Shown: positions 51,362 to 60,503 of the stretch, in pieces
How positions within the stretch are numbered: the stretch's first letter is position 1
How the letters are laid out: the number at the start of each line of letters is the position of its first letter
From: Bacteroidales bacterium
GTDB taxonomy: Bacteria; Bacteroidota; Bacteroidia; Bacteroidales; UBA932
Length of the DNA: 64,000 nucleotides
Reading direction: 5' to 3'
NCBI GenBank assembly: GCA_015060385.1
Contig: SUYO01000003.1
Coordinates: 62,001-126,000 of the forward strand
The notes under the pieces: model-generated
What the model was told of the DNA's origin: nothing
The model's database searches: none
The model's input: the letters and a program-made list of their open reading frames with translations, nothing else
Program-made: the position numbers and the translations under genes

Positions 51362-52036
51362 TTATATTTTACGGCGGATAAGGTTGAGACCGTCGCGGAG
51401 GGGGAGGATCACGGATTCGACGCGCGGGTCAGCCGATACCATGTCGTTGAACCGGGCGATTCCGAGGGTCTGCTTGTCCTGAGGCATGGGATTCTCGCAT
51501 ACCTTTCCGTCCCATAACACATTGTCGGCCAGGATGAGACCTCCGGGACGGACCATATCGAAAAGAAGTTCATAATATTCGCAGTACTCCCTCTTGTTGG
51601 CGTCCATGTAGACAAGGTCATACTGCATCGCCGGGTCGGCATGTCCTCCCACTTCAAGCCCCATTTCGCAGCGCAGCCTGCGGAGGGTGTCCTTGCAGTC
51701 TCCTATGTGGAGGTTGATTCTGTCAGAGAGGTCGGCGCGTTCAAAGCCTTCGAGAATCAGGTCTTCGAGTTCGTCATTTATTTCAAGGGTATCCAGATGT
51801 CCGTCTTCTGGCAGGGCAGAGGCAAGACATATGGCGGAGTACCCTGTAAACGTACCCAGCTCCAGTATGCGCTTTGCTCCGCTTAGCTGCACCAGCATAC
51901 GCATGATCTGTCCCTGTACGGCTCCGGAGAGCATGCGGGCATGGTTTGTCCTGATGTGGGTCTGTCTTTCCACCCATGCGAGAGCCTCGCTGGGCTCGCT
52001 CGCATGCTCCTTGATATATTGATAGATCTTTTCCAT
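51362..52036 (-). CDS. SAM-dependent O-methyltransferase (catechol-O-methyltransferase-like)
   Basis: A 224-residue class I methyltransferase of the Methyltransf_3 family. Motif I LELGTFTGYSAICLASAL is near residues 59-76, with the acidic residue in LDTLEINDEL; the metal-binding and catalytic region YDLVYMDANKREYCEYYELL and LILADNVLWDGKV are typical of YrrM/COMT-type enzymes. The substrate is unknown. The M16 peptidase gene ends 3 nt upstream of its start on the same strand. Confidence 0.9.
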   Translation of the reverse strand: MEKIYQYIKEHASEPSEALAWVERQTHIRTNHARMLSGAVQGQIMRMLVQLSGAKRILELGTFTGYSAICLASALPEDGHLDTLEINDELEDLILEGFERADLSDRINLHIGDCKDTLRRLRCEMGLEVGGHADPAMQYDLVYMDANKREYCEYYELLFDMVRPGGLILADNVLWDGKVCENPMPQDKQTLGIARFNDMVSADPRVESVILPLRDGLNLIRRKI

Positions 52037-52039
52037 GGT

Positions 52040-53287
52040 CTATATGTAAATCAGTCTTGACAATTTTTCCGGGGCAAATATGACCTGTGCCATCTCTCGT
52101 ACGTCCTCGGCTGTGATTCCCTCTATGAGTTCCTTGGTCTTGCTGTCGCCGCTGATCTTTCCATAGGCAAGCAGACTCTTGCCCATCGAAAGACACTGCG
52201 TCTCGCCGTTGTCCCCGCTGATGGCAAGCTGTCCCATCAGCTGCTTCTTGGCGGCCTTCAGCCTACGTTCGGTCAGAGGTGCTTCCTGAAGCTTCCTGAT
52301 TTCCTTTTCTACTGCATTGATACATTTGTCAAGATTGCTCTTGTCACATCCCAGACTGATTGCCACCATTCCTGTATCCGCGAACTGGGTATAGCCACAT
52401 TCGACTCCGTATACCCATCCGTTCTTCTCCCTGAGCACATTGTTGAGGATGGAATTGCTGGCAGGACCTCCCAGAATGTTGCACAGAAGCACCGTGGCAA
52501 GCCTTTCCCTTTCCTGGTAAAGCGACGGAGCGAAACCTCCTATCACACAATTGGCCTGGTGATTACGCTTGTTCAGAGTCTTCTCGAACCTTTTGCCGGG
52601 GACAGGTACGTATGAATCCGAAACCTGCTCAGGTACATTTCCTGGGGTATCATCGGCAGTCCGGCCGAAGAACTTTCCGTCCAGTTTCAGCACATCACGT
52701 TCCATCTTCCTTTCGTCGATGTCGGCCACCACGGTGAAGGCCATCTTTTCAGGACGGAACTTCTCCATGACGAACCGTATAAGTTCGTCATGGCTTATCT
52801 TCTTGACAGAAGCTGCAGTTCCCAGGATGGGACGGCTCAGTGGATGTCCTTCGAAGAGCAGTTCCTCGAATCTGTCGTAGATATCCTCAGAAGGCGTATC
52901 CTTATATGAGTGTATCTCATCAACAACAACCCCTTTTTCTGTATTTATTTCATGTTCAGGGAATGTGGGACATGTGGCGAGTTCGAACAGAAGTGCAGAG
53001 GCTTTGGGAAGATCCTCCTTGAGTACGGTTGCATGAAAGACTATCTCTTCCTTTGTGGTGAAGGCATTGAGCTCACCTCCCAACTTGTCGAGATATCCGT
53101 TTATGACCGATGCGCTCCGTCGCTCGGTCCCCTTGAAGATGGTATGTTCCACGAAATGGGCGATTCCGCTGTGGAATCCCGCTTCGTCGCGTGTGCCGCA
53201 CCTTATGCTCAACGCGCAGTATCCGACCGATGAACCGCTTCTTTTTACAGCATATCGCAGACCGCTTTCTGTCTTTCCGCTTATCAT
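52040..53287 (-). CDS. M16-family zinc peptidase
   Basis: A 415-residue insulinase-type peptidase with the inverted zinc motif HFVEH (His44, Glu47, His48) and the downstream Glu in TEKGVVVDEI. The C-terminal half is the second M16 domain with the conserved NHQANCVIGG and RQKNGWVYG-like REKNGWVYGVECGY. As one active and one inactive domain in a single chain it fits mitochondrial-processing-peptidase-like bacterial M16B enzymes. No signal peptide is seen, so it is probably cytoplasmic. It lies 1 nt after the gene of unknown function upstream on the minus strand. Confidence 0.92.
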   Translation of the reverse strand: MISGKTESGLRYAVKRSGSSVGYCALSIRCGTRDEAGFHSGIAHFVEHTIFKGTERRSASVINGYLDKLGGELNAFTTKEEIVFHATVLKEDLPKASALLFELATCPTFPEHEINTEKGVVVDEIHSYKDTPSEDIYDRFEELLFEGHPLSRPILGTAASVKKISHDELIRFVMEKFRPEKMAFTVVADIDERKMERDVLKLDGKFFGRTADDTPGNVPEQVSDSYVPVPGKRFEKTLNKRNHQANCVIGGFAPSLYQERERLATVLLCNILGGPASNSILNNVLREKNGWVYGVECGYTQFADTGMVAISLGCDKSNLDKCINAVEKEIRKLQEAPLTERRLKAAKKQLMGQLAISGDNGETQCLSMGKSLLAYGKISGDSKTKELIEGITAEDVREMAQVIFAPEKLSRLIYI

Positions 53288-53288
53288 A

Positions 53289-54140
53289 CTATCTGACGTA
53301 ATAAATGCGCTTCAGGTCTTCCTTGAGAAAACCGGGACCGTCCTTGTCAGTAATCTTATGCCTCTTGTAGTAGTAGAGCTTGTGGCTCTGGGTATCGATG
53401 AGCATCTTGTAGCAGTACATGCCGTTCTGAGGCTCGAAAGGAGCCACCACGTAGCTTACCAAAGTGTTTTCAGCACCGTTCATCATCAATGCATCCACTT
53501 CATCTTCCTCCATCAGCATCATATCCTTGCCGAAAGATTCAGTATCTTCGTCAAGGCTCTCAAGGGATACTGCAAGGTCATCCTTGGAGAAAGCGACCTT
53601 ATGGTCTTCCGAGCGTACGATATTGGCTGTATAGTTTGTGAGGCCGCCATATGCATTGGCGTCCTTTTCCATCGAGTCGAGAGTATATTCCTGAATGATA
53701 TCCAGAAACGCAGGTATGTAGGTTATCTCCCTGCCTGAAGGGAACTGGGCCGATGCGACCGGCAGAGATACGATTTCAAGCATTCCGTTGATTCCCTTAT
53801 CCGCACCATGACCTCCCTTTATCAGAGTCATGAACTGGATGGTCGGACTCTGGTCCTTCTTGAATTGTCCGTTTGTGATGATGAGGAAATAGTATTCTTC
53901 GCTGTGCTTGAGACTGTTGAACTCTTCCAATGTGCAGAACTCGTACGGTGATATGCGCCACCTTGCGGTTATCTCATCCTTGAAGACCGTGTCAATGAAT
54001 TCGTTGCCTGAGAGTACTATCTTTGTCGTCTTTTGTGTGAAGTCTCCTATCTTGACCTTCTTTGTGGTGATCTGTGCCTGTCCCCATGTCAGTACCGGCA
54101 GGAGGACCGCTGCCATTATAGCCAATGCTTTTTTCATCAT
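53289..54140 (-). CDS. Secreted protein of unknown function
   Basis: A 283-residue protein with a signal peptide (MKKALAIMAAVLLPVLTWGQA). No family was recognised. The mature part alternates beta strands with a few charged segments (ITTKKVKIGDFTQKTTKIVL; FCTLEEFNSLKHSEEYYFLI) and a very acidic stretch (SLESLDEDTESFGKDMMLM) and ends LKRIYYVR. It heads the minus-strand order of this gene, M16 peptidase and O-methyltransferase. ATGs at 54140 and 54137 are both possible starts. Its promoter region is shared, back to back, with dnaX. Confidence 0.7.
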   Translation of the reverse strand: MMKKALAIMAAVLLPVLTWGQAQITTKKVKIGDFTQKTTKIVLSGNEFIDTVFKDEITARWRISPYEFCTLEEFNSLKHSEEYYFLIITNGQFKKDQSPTIQFMTLIKGGHGADKGINGMLEIVSLPVASAQFPSGREITYIPAFLDIIQEYTLDSMEKDANAYGGLTNYTANIVRSEDHKVAFSKDDLAVSLESLDEDTESFGKDMMLMEEDEVDALMMNGAENTLVSYVVAPFEPQNGMYCYKMLIDTQSHKLYYYKRHKITDKDGPGFLKEDLKRIYYVR

Positions 54141-54200
54141 TATCCTGGATAAACTTTTCGTATATGTGATTTCGGGTGCAAAGTTAACAAAAATAGTGCT

Positions 54201-54208
54201 ATATTTGT
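54201..54208 (+). promoter_or_regulatory. -7 element of the dnaX-lptB promoter
   Basis: TATATTTG fits TAnnTTTG and is 20 nt before the dnaX ATG. No clear -33 TTTG is present. Confidence 0.5.
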
Positions 54209-54228
54209 GAGTTGACGAATGAACGTTT

Positions 54229-55935
54229 ATGGCTCAGTATATAGTATCGGCAAGAAAGTACAGGCCTGATTCCTTCGGGACCCTCATCGGCCAGGATAAT
54301 ATAGCCCAGACCCTCAAGAACTCGATTCTCAGGGGGCAGCTGGCTCATGCATACCTCTTCTGCGGACCGCGTGGAGTCGGCAAGACCACGACTGCACGCA
54401 TCTTTGCAAAGATGATCAACTGCTCCGATCCTTCGGAGGATATGGAGCCGTGTGGAAAATGTGAATCATGCCTTTCTTTTGCGGAAGGCCGTTCGTATTG
54501 TATCCATGAACTCGATGCCGCTTCCAATAACGGTGTCGACGACATCAAGGCACTGATGGACCAGGTGCGTGTGCCGCCGCAGGTAGGACGCTACAGCGTG
54601 TACATCATCGACGAGGTCCATATGCTTTCGCAGGCAGCGTTCAACGCTTTCCTGAAGACTCTGGAGGAACCGCCTGCGCATGCGATCTTCATCCTTGCAA
54701 CGACCGAGAAGCATAAGATCCTTCCGACCATCCTTTCGCGTTGCCAGACCTACGACTTCAACAGGATCACTGTCGACAACATCGTGAAGAACCTGCGTAT
54801 GGTGGCTTCCAGCGAGGGAATCAGCATCGATGACGAGTCTCTCCATGTGATCGCGCACAAGGCTGACGGAGCCATGCGAGATGCCCTTACCATCTTCGAC
54901 CAGACAGTCGCATTCTGCGGCACTGACGTCAAGTATCAGGATGTTCTCCGTAACCTCAATGTCCTTGACTACGAATACAGTTTCTCGCTGGTGGATGCCT
55001 TCCTTCAGGGAGATTATCCTAAGGCTCTGATGACGTTTGACGAGGTGCTGACCAAGGGATTCAATGCCCTTCATTTCGTGGCGGCACTGTCTTCGCACAT
55101 GCGTGACCTGATCGTGAGCAGGAGCGGGGGCCTCGATGCCCTTCTGGAACTTCCGGATTCATTGAAAAAGAGATATAAGGAGCAGTCTGAGAGATGTTCT
55201 CTCCCGTTCCTCTATGAGGCACTCTCGATAACGACCCAGTGTGAATCAGGATACAGGGCAAGCGTGAATCCTCGTCTGCATATAGAGTTCGCTCTCATGC
55301 GTCTGAGCTTCATCGTTTCCAAGCCGGCACCGGCAGCCTCTGTCCAGGCTCCGGCGGCGGCTCCGGTCGTGGCGGCTCCGGCCGCTTCGCAGAAAACCGG
55401 AGATGTGCTCCGCTCGCCGGAGCCAGCGCCGGAACAGCCGGCCCCGGCCGCCGAGCAGCCGCGCGAACGCCGTTCGCGCGCTGCTCGCGGCGGAATGTCC
55501 CTGAAGTCTGTTATGGATGAACCTCAGGCAGAGACCGCAGCGGCTCCTAAGGAGGATATGCTTCCTTCAGATGAACAGATCAAGGCGAAATGGCCTGAGC
55601 TTGCAAAGCTTTACGGTGACAAGCCTCGTCTGGCAAGCATGCTGACTACGACCTCCCTCGACATTGCTGAAGCTGACGGTTCCAAGACTGTGACATTCCG
55701 GGTCGTGAACGATGCCCAGAAGGATTGGGTGGAGTCCAAGCTCCTGCATGAACTTGAAGGAAACTTCCGCAAGGTAGTCGGTTCGATGAAGGTTTACCTT
55801 CGTGTTGATGTGGCTCCGGATGACAGCCCTCAGGAAAAGAAGATATACATGCCGAGCGACCAGGCCGCCGAGCTGATGCGGCAGAACGAGCAGGTGAAGA
55901 ATCTCGTAAAGGATCTTGAACTCGATATAAAGTAG
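54229..55935 (+). CDS. dnaX: DNA polymerase III gamma/tau subunit
   Basis: A 568-residue AAA+ clamp loader. Walker A CGPRGVGKTTTARIFAKM is near residues 45-62, the zinc module is CSDPSEDMEPCGKCESC, Walker B region YIIDEVHMLSQAAFNAFLKT, and sensor/SRC motif ILSRCQTYDF. After about residue 365 a long Ala/Pro/Glu-rich linker (to about 460) precedes a tau-like C-terminal domain. The linker contains a 46-bp palindrome in the DNA (55448-55493). LptB follows after 6 nt. HolB, its partner, is encoded at 8906-9961. Confidence 0.95.
   Translation: MAQYIVSARKYRPDSFGTLIGQDNIAQTLKNSILRGQLAHAYLFCGPRGVGKTTTARIFAKMINCSDPSEDMEPCGKCESCLSFAEGRSYCIHELDAASNNGVDDIKALMDQVRVPPQVGRYSVYIIDEVHMLSQAAFNAFLKTLEEPPAHAIFILATTEKHKILPTILSRCQTYDFNRITVDNIVKNLRMVASSEGISIDDESLHVIAHKADGAMRDALTIFDQTVAFCGTDVKYQDVLRNLNVLDYEYSFSLVDAFLQGDYPKALMTFDEVLTKGFNALHFVAALSSHMRDLIVSRSGGLDALLELPDSLKKRYKEQSERCSLPFLYEALSITTQCESGYRASVNPRLHIEFALMRLSFIVSKPAPAASVQAPAAAPVVAAPAASQKTGDVLRSPEPAPEQPAPAAEQPRERRSRAARGGMSLKSVMDEPQAETAAAPKEDMLPSDEQIKAKWPELAKLYGDKPRLASMLTTTSLDIAEADGSKTVTFRVVNDAQKDWVESKLLHELEGNFRKVVGSMKVYLRVDVAPDDSPQEKKIYMPSDQAAELMRQNEQVKNLVKDLELDIK
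55448..55493. repeat. 46-bp near-perfect G+C-rich palindrome within dnaX
   Basis: Left arm CCGCCGAGCAGCCGCGCG (then AACG) and right arm CGTTCGCGCGCTGCTC, then GCGGCGG are complementary except for single-base bulges. It encodes part of the Arg/Ala-rich linker (EQPRERRSRAARGG). Confidence 0.8.
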
Positions 55936-55941
55936 AAGGAA

Positions 55942-56769
55942 ATGAAGTTACGTTGTGAAAATCTTGTAAAGAAATATGGCCCCAGAACTGTTGTAAAGGG
56001 GGTTTCGATGGAAGTGAGCCAGGGAGAGATCGTCGGCTTTCTCGGTCCTAATGGAGCCGGAAAGACCACCAGCTTCTATATGATAACCGGTCTCATTGTC
56101 CCGAATGCCGGAAGGATATTTCTTGATGATGAGGAGATTACAGGCCTTCCGATGTTCAAGCGTGCCCAGAAGGGAGTCGGATATCTTGCCCAGGAGGCTT
56201 CAGTATTCCGTCATATGACTGTCGAGGACAACATAATGTCCGTAATGGAGATGTCGAAGCAGTTTACCAAGGAAGAGCGCAAGCAGCGTCTCGAAGACCT
56301 TCTTGACGAGTTCAACCTCCACAAGGTCCGCAAGAGCAAGGGTATCCAGCTTTCCGGAGGAGAGCGACGCCGTTGCGAGATCGCACGTGCCCTTGCCATC
56401 GACCCTAAGTTCATCCTTCTCGACGAGCCTTTTGCCGGTGTTGACCCTATCGCTGTCGAGGATATCCAGTACATCATCGCAAAGCTGAAATACAAGAACA
56501 TCGGTGTCATCATCACTGACCATAACGTCGGCGAGACACTTGCCATCATAGACCGTGCATATCTCCTCTACGAAGGATCCATCCTTCAGAGCGGCACTCC
56601 GGAGGCCCTCGCTGCCGACGACGACGTCCGCACCAAGTACCTTGGTTCGAACTTCGTCCTCAAACGCTCGGCCGCCTTCCTCCGTGCCGAACAGGGAGGC
56701 CCCCAGCGTATAAACACCCAGGAGGAGCATGATGCTGCCGATGCTGGAGCAGATGTAATTTCAGAATAA
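55942..56769 (+). CDS. lptB: LPS export ABC transporter ATPase
   Basis: A 275-residue ABC ATPase that powers LPS extraction from the inner membrane with LptFG. Walker [15 protein letters not shown] is near residues 36-49, the Q-loop region [18 protein letters not shown] is characteristic of LptB, the signature is [15 protein letters not shown], Walker [17 protein letters not shown], and the H-loop [10 protein letters not shown]. The C-terminal 35 residues (from about [13 protein letters not shown]) extend beyond E. coli LptB. It follows dnaX by 6 nt. Confidence 0.92.
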   Translation: MKLRCENLVKKYGPRTVVKGVSMEVSQGEIVGFLGPNGAGKTTSFYMITGLIVPNAGRIFLDDEEITGLPMFKRAQKGVGYLAQEASVFRHMTVEDNIMSVMEMSKQFTKEERKQRLEDLLDEFNLHKVRKSKGIQLSGGERRRCEIARALAIDPKFILLDEPFAGVDPIAVEDIQYIIAKLKYKNIGVIITDHNVGETLAIIDRAYLLYEGSILQSGTPEALAADDDVRTKYLGSNFVLKRSAAFLRAEQGGPQRINTQEEHDAADAGADVISE

Positions 56770-56777
56770 GCATATAT

Positions 56778-56876
56778 ACATACAGCAGCCTGCTGATTCA
56801 AGACGACATTGGCTCCCGAAAAGGGAGGGGACCCGCAAGCGGGGAGGATCGTCGGAATCAGCAGGCTGCTGTATGT
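56778..56876. repeat. Long inverted repeat with two inner hairpins between lptB and efp
   Basis: Perfect 22-bp outer arms (56778-56799 and 56855-56876; CAGCAGCCTGCTGATTC and complement) enclose CGAC/GTCG and two small hairpins CTCCCgaaaaGGGAG and CCCGCaaGCGGG. The transcript could fold into a branched structure. It may terminate both convergent genes, but no T tract is present. Confidence 0.75.
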
Positions 56877-56891
56877 GTTGTGGTGCGGGAA

Positions 56892-57458
56892 TTACTTCAC
56901 GCGCTCGCCGTATGAACGGTCAGTTGTGTTCACGCGGATCTTCTCTCCGATGTTGATGAAGAGAGGTGCCATGATGATAGCTCCAGTCTCGAGAGTGATT
57001 TCCTTCTGAGCGTTGGTAGAAGCTGTATCACCCTTCACTGCAGGCTCTGTATAGGTAACCTCAAGCTCAACATATGTAGGGAGCTCGCAAGTGAGGCAAC
57101 GCTCCTCATCAGCGAGGAACATCATCTCTACGTGCTGTCCTTCCTTCATGAGGTCAGCGTTGTCAACAAGGTCAGTATCGAGGTGGATCTGCTCGTAAGT
57201 CTCCTCATGCATGAAGTTGAATCCGTCCTCATCCTTGTAAAGGAACTGGTAAGGTCTTCTCTCCACGTTGATGGTCTCGATCTTTGCACCTGCTGTGAAA
57301 GTGTTCTCGAGGATACGTCCGTTCTCGAGGTTTCTGAGTTTTGTCTTTACGAATGCAGGACCCTTGCCTGGCTTTACATGCTGGAACCATACGATCTGGC
57401 ATGGCTTTCCGTTGTAGTCAAGGTAAAGTCCGTTCTTGAAATCAGCTGTTGTTGCCAT
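56892..57458 (-). CDS. efp: Elongation factor P
   Basis: A 188-residue translation factor that relieves ribosome stalling at polyproline. The KOW-like N-terminal domain has YNGKPCQIVWFQHVKPGKGPAFV, with Lys32 at the tip position that is modified in many bacteria. The two OB domains follow, ending with EKIRVNTTDRSYGERVK, the conserved EF-P terminus. No modification enzyme is in the window. A good promoter overlaps the end of ispH. Confidence 0.96.
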   Translation of the reverse strand: MATTADFKNGLYLDYNGKPCQIVWFQHVKPGKGPAFVKTKLRNLENGRILENTFTAGAKIETINVERRPYQFLYKDEDGFNFMHEETYEQIHLDTDLVDNADLMKEGQHVEMMFLADEERCLTCELPTYVELEVTYTEPAVKGDTASTNAQKEITLETGAIIMAPLFINIGEKIRVNTTDRSYGERVK

Positions 57459-57500
57459 AAGAAATATAAAGTTTTAAAATAATTTTCGTGAAATCGGCTG

Positions 57501-57530
57501 CAAAAATATAAAATTGTATCTATCCTACAA
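57501..57530 (-). promoter_or_regulatory. efp promoter
   Basis: On the minus strand TTG (57530-57528) is followed after 19 nt by TATTTTTG (57508-57501). It overlaps the 3' end of ispH. Confidence 0.6.
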
Positions 57531-58496
57531 AATTTTAAATGTTTCTTCCCACTCAGGTACGAACTTATTGAGTTCCAGAACATGTTCAGCAGTCTCCTCC
57601 AGCAGCCATTTCGGAGTAGATGTCGCTCCGCATATTCCGACCTTGTCATCAGCTCTGAACCACTCTCTCTTGATTTCCGCTGGCGAATCTATGTGGTATG
57701 TGCGGATGTTCAACGACTTGCAGAGATCGCAGAGAACCTTTCCGTTCGAGCTGGCCTTGCCCGCCACGAATATGATCATGTCATGTTCCAGAGCGAACCG
57801 GGACAGCCTTTCATGTCTTGTCGCGACCTGTGAACATATGGTGTCATGTACAGAAAGCATCTGCCTGCCCTTGAACCTTTCTACAGAAAGCTCGTTGTAA
57901 CGGGCCATCTTTTCTTCGAGCCTTGCGCAAAGATTCTTGTATTCGGCAGGGCTTTTTGTGGTCTGGCTGAAGACCTCTGTAGAAACGTCAAGCCTGATCA
58001 TTCCGTCCTCGACAGCTTCTTCAAGCATCAGTACGTCTTCGACCACTATAGCTGTTCCGTCCGTCTGTCCTATAAGACCGAGAACTTCGGCATGACCGAT
58101 CTTTCCGAAGATGATGATCTGTCCGCTGCCTTCCTTCTGCTGTCTCACATACGCTTCCTTGATGCGCTGCTGCAGCTTGAGCACCACTGGACAGGTACAG
58201 TCGATAACCTGGAATCCCAGGGTATCCGCACGCTCGTATGTCTGAGGCGGTTCTCCATGAGCCCTGATCAGCAGGACCTCACCTTCGGCACTGACCATCT
58301 CATCGAAATCCTCCTTGTCGATGGTCACCAGACCCTTTCCCGAAAGTCTTTCAAGTTCGGAGTCATTATGCACTATGGCTCCAAGCGAGTACAGGCGTCT
58401 GTCGTCGCTGTTGTCCAGAAATTCTTCTGCCTTTCCGATGGCCCTTATCACTCCGGCGCAGAAGCCTGAGTTCTTGTCAATGTCAACAGTAATCAT
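57525..58496 (-). CDS. ispH: 4-hydroxy-3-methylbut-2-enyl diphosphate reductase
   Basis: A 323-residue iron-sulfur enzyme of the MEP isoprenoid pathway. Conserved Cys ligands lie in SGFCAGVIRAIGKAE (about residue 12), VIDCTCPVV and GICGATSTP; the loops LGAIVHNDSELERL, IRAHGEPPQTYE and the segment ASSNGKVL match the family. It is longer than the typical 280-310 residues because of the central helical part. It lies 4 nt after cmk on the minus strand. Confidence 0.94.
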   Translation of the reverse strand: MITVDIDKNSGFCAGVIRAIGKAEEFLDNSDDRRLYSLGAIVHNDSELERLSGKGLVTIDKEDFDEMVSAEGEVLLIRAHGEPPQTYERADTLGFQVIDCTCPVVLKLQQRIKEAYVRQQKEGSGQIIIFGKIGHAEVLGLIGQTDGTAIVVEDVLMLEEAVEDGMIRLDVSTEVFSQTTKSPAEYKNLCARLEEKMARYNELSVERFKGRQMLSVHDTICSQVATRHERLSRFALEHDMIIFVAGKASSNGKVLCDLCKSLNIRTYHIDSPAEIKREWFRADDKVGICGATSTPKWLLEETAEHVLELNKFVPEWEETFKIL

Positions 58497-58500
58497 AAGA

Positions 58501-59181
58501 TCAGAGTCCGAAGCGTTCCTTGATGATGTTCTTGAGCCACTGGAGCTGCTCTTCCATTGTCATATGTGAGTTGTCCAGCACGATGGCGTCTTCTGCCTGA
58601 GTGAGGGGAGATACCTCTCTGTGTGAATCTATATAGTCTCTCTCCTGAAGATTCTTCAACACTTCCTGAAGGTCTGTCTCCATGCCCTTGGCCCTCATCT
58701 CGTCAGCCCTTCTCTGTGCTCTCACGAGAGGGTCAGCGGTCATGAAGACCTTCAGCTGTGCATCAGGGAATACCGTGGTTCCGATGTCGCGTCCGTCCAT
58801 CACTATCCTTCCGTTTCTGCCGAACTCGCGGAGTTTCCTGTCCACGAATGTGCGTACCTCAGCCACAGCGGCTATAGGGCTCACCTTTCCGGCCACTTCC
58901 ATGGAACGGATTTCTTTTTCTATACATCTCTTGCCGATATATGTTCCATTCGGGCCGAAGTGAAGGTCAAGACCAGACAGTGCCTTGTCAAGTTCAGGCA
59001 CATTAATTGTATTGTCGTCACCGATGTATCCGTTTTCGATGGCGAAAAGGGTGACACCTCTATAGAGGGCACCGGAATCCAAATACAGGAAGGAAAACTC
59101 CTTTGCGATGATTTTGGCAAATGAACTTTTGCCTGTGGACGAGTATCCGTCGATGGCGATGATTATATCAGGTATCTGCAT
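58501..59181 (-). CDS. cmk: Cytidylate kinase
   Basis: A 226-residue (d)CMP kinase. The P-loop reads AIDGYSSTGKSSFAKIIA near residue 8-25, then YLDSGALYRGVTLFAI, and the NMP-binding arginine motif RIVMDGRDIGTTVFPDA; the lid/insert RRADEMRAKG is present. It precedes ispH with 4 nt between them, an order frequent in Bacteroidales. Confidence 0.95.
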   Translation of the reverse strand: MQIPDIIIAIDGYSSTGKSSFAKIIAKEFSFLYLDSGALYRGVTLFAIENGYIGDDNTINVPELDKALSGLDLHFGPNGTYIGKRCIEKEIRSMEVAGKVSPIAAVAEVRTFVDRKLREFGRNGRIVMDGRDIGTTVFPDAQLKVFMTADPLVRAQRRADEMRAKGMETDLQEVLKNLQERDYIDSHREVSPLTQAEDAIVLDNSHMTMEEQLQWLKNIIKERFGL

Positions 59182-59209
59182 CAGTACACATTAATGGTAT
59201 ATAACAAAG

Positions 59210-59240
59210 CAAAAATATAAAATATTGTGTAAACTCCCAA
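59210..59240 (-). promoter_or_regulatory. cmk-ispH promoter
   Basis: On the minus strand TTG (59240-59238) precedes TATTTTTG (59217-59210) by 20 nt. The ATG follows 29 nt further on. Confidence 0.6.
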
Positions 59241-59349
59241 AAATGTCGATATTTGTAGAGGTAACGTGGACATATCTTCATATTTCCGTACGACCTCCGA
59301 TATATAGAAAAGTTGACAGACATCCGATAATGAACAAAAGGTAGAAGAT

Positions 59350-60498
59350 ATGAAGATTCTTATTATTGACGACGAAAGATCCATCCGCAATTCCCTGAAG
59401 GAGATCCTGGCAGACGAAGGCTATGATGTTGATGTTGCGGAAAACGGCGCACAGGGCTGTGCAATGGTTGACAAGGAAAAGTACAGCGTCATATTCTGTG
59501 ACATAAAGATGCCGGAAATGGACGGCATGGAAGTCCTCGACCGTCTTGCTCAGATGGGAGTAGATTCTGCGGTGATAATGATTTCGGGACATGGAGACAT
59601 CGATACTGCAGTGGAATGTATCAAGAGAGGTGCCTTCGACTTCATCCAGAAGCCGCTTGACCTTAACAGAATCCTCATCACGATCAAGAACGCCACAGAA
59701 AAGGTATCTCTCGTCAAGGAAACCAAGATTCTCAAGAAGAAAGTCTACGGACAGGAAATGGTGGGAGAATCGCCTGCACTGATCCATGTGAAGGACATGA
59801 TCGACAAGGTGGCTCCTACTGATGCCAGAGTGCTTATCGTGGGTTCTAACGGAACAGGAAAAGAACTTGTCGCAAGAAATCTTCATCAGAAAAGCCCGCG
59901 TTCTTCCGCACCATATATAGAGGTCAACTGTGCGGCCATTCCTTCCGAACTTATCGAAAGCGAACTTTTCGGACATGAAAAGGGAGCCTTCACATCTGCA
60001 ATCAAGCAGCATAAAGGCAAGTTCGAGCAGGCCGATGGAGGAACCCTTTTCCTCGACGAGATCGGAGACATGTCCCTTGCTGCCCAGGCCAAGGTCCTCA
60101 GGGTACTTCAGGAAAAGAAGCTCTCAAGGGTAGGAAGCGACAAGGATATAGTTGTAGATGTCAGAGTCCTGGCAGCTACCAACAAGAATCTTAAGGAAGA
60201 GATCGAGAAGGGCCATTTCAGAGAGGACCTCTACCATCGTCTCAGCGTGATCGTGATCAACATGCCGACGCTTGACGAACGCAAGTCTGACATTCCGCTT
60301 CTCGTAGAATATTTTATCGGGCAGATATGTTCGGAAACCGGCATGCAACCTCGTGAAGTCGACGCAGATGCGATGCAGCTTCTGGTTGACAAGACGTGGA
60401 CTGGAAACATCAGAGAGCTTCGCAACGTTGTCGAGCGCCTTCTCATCCTTTCCGGCACCCGCATAACAGCAGCCGATGTAAACGCATACGTTCTTTAG
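59350..60498 (+). CDS. NtrC-like response regulator (receiver + sigma-54 AAA+), no DNA-binding domain
   Basis: A 382-residue two-component regulator. The receiver has Asp7, Asp8 and the phosphoacceptor Asp51 (FCDIKMPEMDG). The AAA+ domain has GSNGTGKELVARNLH, the sigma-54 loop GAFTSA (212-217; the usual sequence is GAFTGA), GGTLFLDEIGDM and IRELRNVVERLLIL. The protein ends at AADVNAYVL, without the Fis-type helix-turn-helix normal for NtrC. Such a regulator would have to find promoters through a partner or act from solution. The probable kinase starting at 63599 is a candidate partner but is not adjacent. Confidence 0.9.
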   Translation: MKILIIDDERSIRNSLKEILADEGYDVDVAENGAQGCAMVDKEKYSVIFCDIKMPEMDGMEVLDRLAQMGVDSAVIMISGHGDIDTAVECIKRGAFDFIQKPLDLNRILITIKNATEKVSLVKETKILKKKVYGQEMVGESPALIHVKDMIDKVAPTDARVLIVGSNGTGKELVARNLHQKSPRSSAPYIEVNCAAIPSELIESELFGHEKGAFTSAIKQHKGKFEQADGGTLFLDEIGDMSLAAQAKVLRVLQEKKLSRVGSDKDIVVDVRVLAATNKNLKEEIEKGHFREDLYHRLSVIVINMPTLDERKSDIPLLVEYFIGQICSETGMQPREVDADAMQLLVDKTWTGNIRELRNVVERLLILSGTRITAADVNAYVL

Positions 60499-60503
60499 GT
60501 TGC

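Noticed and set aside
55300..55500. Programmed -1 frameshift in dnaX as in E. coli
   Set aside because: No A-AAA-AAG-type slippery heptamer precedes the palindrome, so a frameshift cannot be claimed.
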